From the NCBI GenBank assembly GCA_963680875.1, contig OY804588.1, forward strand, positions 74,114,829 through 74,178,828: a DNA stretch of 64,000 nt, written 5' to 3'. Of the stretch, positions 12,601 through 24,600 are shown piece by piece (positions within the stretch are counted from its first letter, which is position 1; each line of letters opens with the position of its first letter). Below the pieces are notes generated by a model. That model ran no database searches, was not told the DNA's origin, and saw nothing but the letters and a program-made list of their open reading frames with translations. The DNA is from Bathymodiolus brooksi. Lineage: Eukaryota > Mollusca > Bivalvia > Mytilida > Modiolidae. The position numbers and the translations under genes were made by a program.

Positions 12601-15600
12601 TGTTAACAGGTTCTCCCTAAAAAAAAAAAAAAAAAATTTAATAGCTGCTAAAGAACCTTATAACAAAAATGAAATATAACTCAATTAAATTTTGCAACAG
12701 ATTTATTACTTAATAAAATAATAATTAAACATTAGAATATTGTCCTTCTAGCTATAGTTAATATTATGAGTAATTAAAAAAAATTATTGTCATAAAAAGG
12801 CATCAATGTTCAATTTCTGAAATCTCAAGAGAGTCATCTTCTTCCTGAAAAAACCTCAAAATATTTGCATTTTTTCATGATTAATTTGTTGAAAAGCTTG
12901 GTGACCCAAATTTTCTGTAAATAAATTTTGAAGAACACCTTCCTTAGTTGCAGGGGAATGTGAAAAATATTTTAGAAGTTTATCATTTAGAAGAAATTTT
13001 TTTCTCTCCAAATTTACAAATTTTCCCCTGTAAATATCTATATCATTTCTAAGTTAAAATTGCTAAATTTTCTTATTTTCAAAACTTAATTCTAATATAA
13101 AAAAGTACAGTGATCTCATATTTTTCTTTGAACGTTAAATGATAAACTTTTTTAAGCTGAACAATAAAGAAATCCTATCATAAATCATTAAAACTCTCTA
13201 TCTACATTTAAACTAATAAATTGTATTTGCTTTTTTTTCTCTCTCTCTAATTAATAAGATCCTGCATGTATGTACTATAAGTCTAATCCCCAGATAAAAC
13301 TTATGACTTGATTTTACTGCTTCAATATTTAATAAGATTATCTATATTAACATGCAGATAACAAGTAAAAACAAGTGTACACACAGATTTATGTCTAGCC
13401 TGCCCCCTGCAAATCGTCTGAGATCATGAAACTAAAATTAAGGTTACGGCCAACATATGACATAAATACAGATAATGCATCCTACATCAACAATGTGTGG
13501 AACAAATATAGCTAGGGAGAAACTGTTTTCATCATGAACAAAATTGTAAAAAAAAATAACAAAGTGGGTAGAATTAACTACTTACCTCCAGTTCAGTCTC
13601 TTGTTCTTTAAGATGTGCCTGTGTTGCTAATGCTTTCTCTTCTAAATAATTTACTTCTTCATGCTTTTGTTCTAAAGCCTAAATACACACAAGCAAACAA
13701 CACATATGATATGTAAGAACAGAGAAAACAATATATCTACTGTAAAAATAATTAATAGATGACATTAAACTCCAAAAATTGTTCTACGTCAATGTGACAT
13801 ATCTGGGCACTGTCTGATAAAAAAAAACTATAATGAAGAATATCTAATAGATTTGTTTGTGGGATTGTTTTCTAAAAATTGTTGTTTCTTCATGTTGTCA
13901 AATGTGTATCACTGTTTAATTTTACAGAATTAAATTAATCATAATAATATCAGGGGTAGATCATTTAATATTTAGGGGGGACTTGTTCTTCCCCTTTTTA
14001 ATAAAAATTAAAATAAAGTTTATTTATTTTACATAAAAGATCAGAAATTTTTCATTGAAAACTGCTGAATTAAACTATTTTGTTCATATTTCAGGTCAAT
14101 TTATTATTTCAGAAAAAAAAAAAGAGTTATTTTTTTCTAAATTAAGAGAGATAACAATAAAGTTATTGTCATTCATGGATTAAGTTCTAAATGAGGTCAC
14201 ATGTTACTTTTTTATCAATGGGTCTTATTAGTAGCATTAAGGTTGAAAGCCACCCTTCAAAATGACAACAGGACAAAATAATATCCCAGTAAATAAAATT
14301 TTGTTGTTTTTTCTTCTTCAATATTTTTATTTTTACTTCTGTAAAACACACACTTTTTGCCTTAACTAAGCCTAAAAAAATTAAACAGAAAAAGATTGTT
14401 TTAGTTTGGAGAAAGGGGAAAAACACAAGAGTAGTGACATTTATCAAATTCAAAATGTATTATATTATACTGACTAGATATTTATACATGAAATAAAATA
14501 TTCCTTTGTTTCATTTTATAGTTTTTTTTAAATTATTTTAAAACAATACAAGATTTTTGTTACCTTATTTTTAACAGAATTTTCTTTCACAATTCCTTTT
14601 CATAAAAAAAAAAATATATATATATATATATACACATATAATATATCCCTTTGTAACACCTTTATACAAGAACAAAACTTAAAATATAGTGACTTTTGAT
14701 CATCTTAAATTAACTACCCAAAATAACTAATAAGGAAAACAAGCAATAAAATTCATAATAAAAACATTTGTTTAAAGTAGAACCCTCTGTTCTTACATGT
14801 ACATATACTTAAAGGTCAAACTCATCATGCTTAAAAACTGATTAGAACTAAAGAAAGTTGATCAAATATTAGTAACTCATAAGACAAATATACATTAATT
14901 ACCTACTAATAACACTTCTTATGTTTCACTGTATTCAATGTTAAACGTTATTGTCAATATTAATTCATTATTTATAATACATCAAGTTTATATATTAGAT
15001 AGCTGTCTACTTTAAAATTAAAGTTATTTTTAGATAATATTATAAGTCAACACATGGACTTTGGTGATGTTCAAAGTAAAACTCAAAGAAAAGTTTGAAG
15101 ATACCAAAGCTGTAATCAGAGGCCGTAAATCAAAGTAAGACAGACAATACAATGAGATGACGGACAAACAATGATATACAAAACATTACACAGAAAATTA
15201 AAATCAACAGGAACCTCACATAAAAACTGGAGATGAACTCAAAAACCACAAGTAACAAAAATGTTAATTCTATATTATCTCGAAGTGTCGTTTATTTAGA
15301 TAACTAGAAATTAAACATGTTCCATTAGTACAATGTATAACTCTGATACTCTGCTAAATTCAAAGTGAATTGTTAATCTATTTGACTTCAACACCAGTCT
15401 TTAAACTGTGATTTACAATAAACAGATCAGTGTCCCTAAACTTGTTTACAAAACACCCTCAAATCAACAAAGTTAATATTACAATTAACATTAAATATTA
15501 TTTTTCAATAGGATTTAGCACCTGTCTGGTGAGTTTTAAATGCTTACCTATGTATGATGGATCAAGAGAAAAAAAAATTTGCCAAAATCATGTTTCCCAA

Positions 15601-18600
15601 GATTACAAACACGAGGCCAAAGTTTTGTAGTTCACACCTAAATCATGTAAGGTGGCACGTGTCATTTAAAATGTAGAAAGTAAACTTTATCTCAGACTTC
15701 ACCATGAAGAATGTATTTTATCTGAAGGTTTTCAAGAAGAAGTCCAAAATGTGAAAAGCTTACAGCATCTGAACAGTCAAACAGAAAACGACATTAATGA
15801 ACCATGAAAAGCTTACAGCATCTGAAGTCAAACAGAAAACAACATTAATGAACCATGAAAAGTTTACAGCATCTGAAGTCAAACAGAAAACGACATTAAT
15901 GAACCATGAAAAGCTTACAGCATCTGAACAGTCAAACAGTAAACAACATTAATGAACCATGAAAAGCTTACAGCAACTGAACAGTCAAACAGAAAACAAC
16001 ATTAATGAACCATGAAAAGCTTACAGCATCTGAAGTCAAACAGAAAACGACATTAATGAACCATGAAAAGTTTACAGCATCTGAACAGTCAAACAGAAAA
16101 CGACATTAATGAACCATGAAAAGTTTAGTTCAAGACAATTTTTTTTTTAATTTGACCTTGTCATTGCCATAATAAGCTGTATATCATGACGATGATGGCT
16201 ATCATGTACACACATCTATGTTCAGATTGTAACAAGATATAAACAAAACATCATATCAAACAAACCAATAAAAATAAGTCTGTCTTTCATATGACTTTAC
16301 ATTGAACTTTTAATATACTTAACATTATATATATATATAACAATAAGTTTATATAAAGTTTCTGGCACTGAATCCTATTAAAAAGTGGTAAGTCAAAAAG
16401 GTTCTTAAGAGTTTACAAAGGTTACTTCTTATAATACAGTAAACATTCATTTTAACTTGACCATAAATTAGACCTCTGATCATGAAATTGAACTTGATAT
16501 ATGTTATACAAACTACTTTTTTGACAGTTACATGAACTACTTTTTTAACAGTTACATGAACTACCTTTTTGACAGTTACATGAACTACTTTTTTGACAGT
16601 TACATGAACTACTTTTTTGACAGTTACATGAACTACTTTTTTGACAGTTACATGAACTACTTTTTTGACAGTTACATGAACTACCTTTTTGACAGTTACA
16701 TGAACTACTTTTTTGAGAGTTACATGAACTACTTTTTTGACAGTTACATGAACTACTTTTTTGACAGTTACATGAACTACTTTTTGACAGTTACATGAAC
16801 TACTTTTTTGACAGTTACATGAACTACTTTTTTGACATTTACATGAACTATCTTTTTGACAGTTACATGAACTACTTTTTTGACAGTTACATGAACTACC
16901 TTTTTGACAGTTACATGAACTACTTTTTTGACAGTTACATGAACTACTTTTTTGACAGTTACATGAACTACTTTTTTGACAGTTACATGAACTACTTTTT
17001 TGACAGTTACACGAACTACTTTTTTGACAGTTACATGAACTACTTTTTTGACAGTTACATGAACTACCTTTTTGACAGTTACATGAACTACTTTTTTGAC
17101 AGTTACATGAACTACTTTTTTGACAGTTACATGAACTACCTTTTTGACAGTTACATGAACTACTTTTTTGACAGTTACACGAACTACTTTTTTGACAGTT
17201 ACATGAACTACTTTTTTGACAGTTACATGAACTACCTTTTTGACAGTTACATGAACTACTTTTTTGACAGTTACATGAACTACTTTTTTGACAGTTACAT
17301 GAACTACCTTTTTGACAGTTACATGAACTACTTTTTTGACAGTTACATGAACTACCTTTTTGACAGTTACATGAACTACTTTTTTGACAGTTACATGAAC
17401 TACTCTTTTGACAGTTACATGAACTACTTTTTTGACAGTTACATGAACTACCTTTTTGACAGTTACATGAACTACTTTTTTGACAGTTACATGAACTACT
17501 TTTTTGACAGTTACATGAACTACCTTTTTGACAGTTACATGAACTACTTTTTTGACAGTTACATGAACTACTTTTTTGACAGTTACATTAACTACCTTTT
17601 TGACAGTTACATGAACTACTTTTTTGACAGTTACATGAACTACCTTTTTGACAGTTACATGAACTACTTTTTTGACAGTTACATGAACTACTTTTTTGAC
17701 AGTTACATGAACTACCTTTTTGACAGTTACATGAACTACTTTTTTGAGAGTTACATGAACTACTTTTTTGACAGTTACATGAACTACTTTTTTGACAGTT
17801 ACATGAACTACTTTTTTGACAGTTACATGAACTACTTTTTGACAGTTACATGAACTACTTTTTTGACAGTTACATGAACTACTTTTTTGACATTTACATG
17901 AACTATCTTTTTGACAGTTACATGAACTACTTTTTTGACAGTTACATGAACTACCTTTTTGACAGTTACATGAACTACTTTTTTGACAGTTACATGAACT
18001 ACTTTTTTGACAGTTACATGAACTACTTTTTTGACAGTTACATGAACTACTTTTTTGACAGTTACATGAACTACTTTTTTGACAGTTACACGAACTACTT
18101 TTTTGACAGTTACATGAACTACTTTTTTGACAGTTACATGAACTACCTTTTTGACAGTTACATGAACTACTTTTTTGACAGTTACATGAACTACTTTTTT
18201 GACAGTTACATGAACTACCTTTTTGACAGTTACATGAACTACTTTTTTGACAGTTACACGAACTACTTTTTTGACAGTTACATGAACTACTTTTTTGACA
18301 GTTACATGAACTACCTTTTTGACAGTTACATGAACTACTTTTTTGACAGTTACATGAACTACTTTTTTGACAGTTACATGAACTACTTTTTTGACAGTTA
18401 CATGAACTACTTTTTTGACAGTTACATGAACTACCTTTTTGACAGTTACATGAACTACTTTTTTGACAGTTACATGAACTACCTTTTTGACAGTTGTATG
18501 AACTCCCTTTTTGTAGATATTCTGGTAGGAAAAAGTTTTGAGGAGTCCCAAACAAAAAACAATGAATCTCACTAGTCCCAAACAAAAGTGACGAGACCTG

Positions 18601-21600
18601 GACTTATCTAGATGAGTTGTAACTATATAATGATAGTCCATTATATTTATAGGACTGTTTACTGCCTTTTATACGAGAGGAAAATGAATTACATTTGCAT
18701 GTGCTCTTGTAATTATTTATTATGTGGAGAGGACCCTTGTAAATTGTTATAATTTGTGTCCAATCTAATTGTTATAATATTTATCAATAAGATATGTTTA
18801 ATCTAATCTAACTATCTCTGCTTTTTGTATATAACAAAACAATAACCATCAGTACTGATATGTGATAAATTATTTGAATTTTCACCTGAAGAAATGTGAA
18901 ACGTTGGGAATAAAGAAACATGCTGGAAAAAACCACGAAGAAGATGAAATATTTGAGTGATTACCATAAAATGTAAAATAATCTGATCATTGTTTTCATG
19001 CACATGTACATGTATAGTATTTCCTGAGCGGTAAGGCTAATCAAACATGGACAGAGTTTATTTGTTTGGTGGTGTTTAATGCCATTTTCAACAATATTTC
19101 AGTAATATCATGGCGGTCAATTTTATTGGTGGAGGAAACCGGAGGACCCGGAGAAAACTATTGACCTGTCGCAAGTAACCGACAAATTTATCATATAATG
19201 TTGCACACCTCGCCCTGATCGAAATTCAAACTCACAACATCAGTGGTGATAGGCACTGATTGCATAAGTAGTTGTAAATCCAACTACCATACGATCACGG
19301 CCACGATCATGGACAGAGAAGTACCATACTCAGTGTAACTAAATGATTCACATAATTTATATCTTATTTTACAATACATACAAATCAGTTTTCTAATTTT
19401 TCATTAAGTATTAAATCTGTAATCATAACAAAAAATAATTAATATATTTATGTGAAAATCTCTATTTTTTCCCAGCTGAGATTATTGTTTGTTTGTTTGA
19501 TGGTGTTTAACGCCACTTTCAACAATATTTCAGTTATATCGTGGCGGTCAGTTTCATTGGTGGAGGAAACCGACAAACTTTATCACATAATGTTGTACAC
19601 CTCGCCCTGATCGAGATTCGAACTCTCACAACATCAGTGGTGATAGGCACTGATTGCACAGGTAATCCAACTACCAAATGATCATGGCCACGACTGCCCT
19701 CTTAGCTGAGATTTGATATGTATATTCACCTTTATAATGTCCACATTATGGATATAAAATTAATACAAATTACAAGAGCTATTTATTTTATACAAATGTT
19801 TAAGAAAAAGATTCAATGTCAAATATGGATTTAATTACTTAATTTATTAACAAGGTTCTTCAATAAAATTCATAAAATAAACTTTATAGTTATATCTAAA
19901 CAAGAAATATTTATTATAAGCTTAAACATGAATGTTTCTATTCACTTTTAACAGTTTAATATGACATTTTAAAATGTTTTGATGACCGTATTAAACAAAC
20001 AATAGTTTACAATATAAACAGAAAAAGTTTCATTTTCTTTTACATACAAATATGTCAACATTTTAAACATTATCAAACATCCCTAACAAACACACTTGAA
20101 CATTGACAAAAATCTCCCTAAAATAGAAAGTCTAAACAAATTATTACTTTTGAATTTTCATCATCTTTTTACGTAACATTTTTTTAACTTTTTTTTATCT
20201 ACATCAACCCCTTTATACTAAAACATTTCTGCAATCCTTTGATCAACTTTTACATTTTATGCTGGTTTTTTTTTCCATATCATTACTTTAGTCAAACATT
20301 CAACTAATTTTTACTGTAATCTTTAAAGGCATACAGTCGCTCAGATTGATTTTTTTTTATATTGAAAGTTGCCAATATTCGATGTTTTATACTAATTGCA
20401 GTTGAAATTTTTCATAATATCATACGTATTTAACCTGGAACGAAGGAAATATGTCACTGTTTGATTTTCTTACGTCTCGTAAAGAATTCAATGTTTACCA
20501 GCATGATATTCATATATTCATGAATATGATCATATGACCATTGATGACCTACACAGTGACCTCATTCGGTAATGCATTTGCGCATGTGCGAAATTGTTTG
20601 CTGAAAAAAGCACATGTTATAAATACAAATATTGACGGATTCTACGTGAAAACGACACAGCAAGATTTGTGTAAAAATTAAAAAAAGATGTTAAACCTAC
20701 TCCATTTTTCGACACGTAAGCATAATTTATATATCTTTTTTCGGCTGAATCGTATTTTGACAGAATTGCATCGTAGTTTTTTTTATATATCTTTTTTTTT
20801 TCAGGAGAAAACGCTAGGTGATATCTCTTTTAAATTAGAGACTAAAATAATGAACTTCATGTCTGGTTTTTTTCTAAAAAAAATATAATCAAGACAACTC
20901 AAGTGTTGTCAATAATATGCAATAGAATTTGTTTACAATTTTCCCTTTATCGGGCCCCTTTGCAGAGTTTGGGTTTGTTTTTATTGATTTCATCAGGTAT
21001 TTTCGATTTTAAGTGTCATTCTTACTAAATACCATTATATAATATTAACTGATTACCCCGGGATCCAATTTCATAGATCTATATATTTCTTAAATTATAA
21101 TTTTAACCAATATTTACCTGCAACATGCTTTCTGGTTATTTATAGCAGTTATCAGTGTCCGGTAAACTTCGGTTAAGACAGCCGACTTATAATTAGGTGT
21201 GTTAATGGCGATTTCAACAACAAACATTCAAATTCTTTTCACTAATTACGATATTATAACCTATTTTTTAAACCTGGCTTCTTGTTCAGAACATTTTATT
21301 AGTATAAAACATCGAATATTGGCAACTTTTAATGTAAACAAAAAAAAATCAATCTGAGCGACTGTATGCCTTTAAACAACTACTTTCAGGTTCCAACAAG
21401 ATCTGAATCTGTCATTAAGTACATATAGATAGATATATTAGATATATTCTTTAAACATATAATTATTTCTGAAATAAATATCAGAAGTGCTCAGACATGG
21501 AGTTTACACCATTTGGCGTGAACTCTCTGAAGTTCCCATGTCTTCCCCACCTCACAAAGTACTTGCTCCCTCTGATTTTATGTCATGCTCAGGTTTGGTG

Positions 21601-24600
21601 AAGGATAAATCTAAAGGGTATAAGTCCTTCCCAGAATCAGGACATACTAATAACTCAGAGAGTAATCTTCGACTTATGTCTGGTGTCCTTGGTACAGCAG
21701 AACATTTTATGGCTGCTGCTGGTTCTTTACGTAAGGACAAAGGGGATGAGTTTGATGAACTCACGTCTGTCCTTCTACTGGTGGACCAAAGCCTTGTTGT
21801 TTCACAACTCCTTCTGATGGGTACCTTATCCAACTTTACCCTGTCTAAGAGACAAGAGATCATGTTGGATAAATCACCCATTCCTGAGCCTCTTAAGGAG
21901 ACTGTTGTTTTCCTCTCTAGTGAAGACGAATTATTTGGTCTTCCATTGGGTAAACTTCAAGAAGAAGTTAGTAAATCACCACAGAACGTGAAGGTAGATG
22001 TCCAAGTTTCTACTTCTCAGTTCCATTCAGAAACTGGCCCTATGAAGAAGGGCTCAGGAAAACCTTTGCAAGAGATCAGTTATTAGAAATTCCTCCTCTA
22101 CCACAGGTAAAAAAAAGCCAAAGTGGTACAGGGGAAAAAGCATAGTAAGTGATGGTCCATCCCCTCCGTCAGTACAACCTCCTGAGGAAGAGGAGCTTTT
22201 TCCAACTCCTTTTCCTCATATTCCAGTGGGAAGCAGATTAGCCCACTTCCTGAATCAGTGGCAACTGATCACTTCAGACAAGTGGGTTCCTTCAGTACTG
22301 CGGGGGGGGGGGGGGGGGGGGGGGGGGGGTCTGGAACTTCAGGTCCAGAGTCGACCTCCATTGTCATCAGTTCCTCTAACATGTCAGTGACGAGAGACCC
22401 AGACAGGAATCTCTTGCTTCAAGAAGAGGTTCACACTCTTCTGCAGAAAGGGACTGTAGAACTAGTGAACCCTCCTCTCACTCCAGGTTTCTATTCCCAC
22501 CTTTTTGGGAAAATGAGACCTGTGATAGGCCTCTCCGTTCTGAATCAGCATCTAATAGTGCCAAATTTCAAGATGGAGACCAACAGATCTATCAGGGGTT
22601 CAATTCATTTAGGTATGTGGACAACGTCTCTCGATTTGACAGACGGCTATTTCCACATTCCTATTTCCCCCAAGTTCCGCAAGTTCCTGATATTTGTTTG
22701 GGAAGACGGGGTATACGCTTTCAAGAGGATGCCTTTTGGCCTATCTACAGCCCCTCTAGTATTCACCAGAATTTTCCAGGCAGTGATAGCACATTTACAC
22801 AGCCAGTCAATTTTCATCCATTCCTATTTGGACGATTCCCTGTTGAAAAATATGTCCCAATTTCTTTTGAGAGATTGTACCCATTTTGTGATAGGTTTGC
22901 TCCTTAAACTGGGTTTCCTTATTTCATGGAAGAAGTCTGAGCTAGTACCCAGCCAAGACTTCATTTTTCTAGGGGATCATTATCAGACAGACCTGGGTCT
23001 AGTTTTTCACCCCAGAGGAAAAAATTGTAACCCTACAATTTCTGGTGAACAAATTTTTTCAGGTATCATCAGTAACTAGCTCATCAATTTTTACAGCTGA
23101 TAGGTTTTCTGATTTCTCTGATGGATGTTATTCCTCTGGGCCATCTACATATATGCCCAATTCAGTGGTACCTGAAGGAGTTCTGGCATCCAGTTACTCA
23201 AATATGGCAGGCTTGTATTCCTGTTTTTCACAGACTACTGCCTCATCTTCAGTTGTTGTTACAGAGGTCCAACCTTTTAACAGGTGTACCTCTGAACCCC
23301 CTAGAATCAACACTGACTCTTTACACAGATGCCTCCCTAACAGGACGGGGTGCCTTCCTAGAAGGGAGAACAGTGTCAGGGGTGTGGGAAGATTGTCATT
23401 TAGAAGAACACATAAATCTTCTGGAAATGAGGGCAGTTCTACTGTCAATGAGACACTTCCAAGAAGTGATTCAAAGACAGTCTCTGTTGATAGCCACAGA
23501 CAATACGACAGTGGTGGCTTATCTTCAGAATCAAGGGGGAACTCACTCCTTTTCTCCATATTTTCTATGCAGAGAAATTATATTGCTATGCAACAGTCTC
23601 CAGACAGTGTTGACAGTGAGACATGTCCCGGGCAATCAGAATCTAATAGCGGATGCATTATCTCGATTCTGTTCCAGTGAATACGGAATGGGAGTTACAT
23701 GCAGTAATTTTTCAAGCTATCACTCTGATATGGGATCGCCCCCTGATAGATCTGTTTGCCACCAGTTTGAATTACAAACTGGAGACATTTGTCTCTCCAA
23801 TCCCAGACCAGAAAGCTTGGGCGGTGGATGCAATGACCATCTCCTGGAAAGGGATGTTCAATTACATCTTCCCACCATTTCGTCTTCTCAACGGGATTTT
23901 ACAAAAGATAAAAGAGGATGGTTGCAAGACCATTCTTATAGCTCCAGCTTGGCCAAGACAATCTTGGTTCCCGGATCTCCTACTATTATCGTGTGCAAAA
24001 CCACTTCGTCTTCACTTGAGAGGGGACCTTCTGTCTCAATTCAAGGGAAAGAAGCTTCATCAAGGCCTGGAGAAACTCCATCTGCACGCATGGTTGCTGT
24101 CAGGACGTCTATCAGACAGAGGCTTTTCTGAAAAAGCAACCAAGCGCGTCTCTGGAGCAGTTAGACAGTCAACAGGGGCAATATATGACTTAAAATGGTC
24201 AATCTTTTGTTCTTGGTGTCTGTCAAAACAAATTGATCCTCTCAGTATCACTGCTCAGCAACTAGCTGAATTTTTTCTGTACCTTTTTGAAGACAAAGGT
24301 TATACACCTTCTACCATTAAGGGTTACAGCTATTGCAAGGACAATCCATCTCTCAGGCTGTCCTGATTTTGGTAGTGATGAGTTTTTATCACTCATGTTT
24401 AATAACTTTTGTATTGAACGTCCGAAACAAAGACGCTTAGTACCCGCTTGGGACTTGGCAATTGTTCTAAAAGCTTTACAGCTTTCACCGTTTGAACCTT
24501 TAGACCTTATTTCTTTTAAGTTTTTGACTTATAAATGCTGTTTTCTTTTAGCCTTGGTTACAGGTCGCAGAAGAAGTGAACTTCATGCTCTTTCTGTTTC

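Noticed and set aside
16777..18641. Long ORFs on both strands (up to 602 codons)
   Set aside because: They lie in a 24-bp satellite whose period is a multiple of three, so several frames stay open; composition is purely repetitive and no splice or start context fits.
19201..19310. tRNA gene from the B-box-like motif
   Set aside because: The motif belongs to the head of dispersed SINE copies with target duplications; no cloverleaf with a usable anticodon arm was found.
21552..21881. Minus ORFs inside the DIRS element (also 23194-23559, 24583-24876)
   Set aside because: They are shadows of the plus-strand polyprotein frames.
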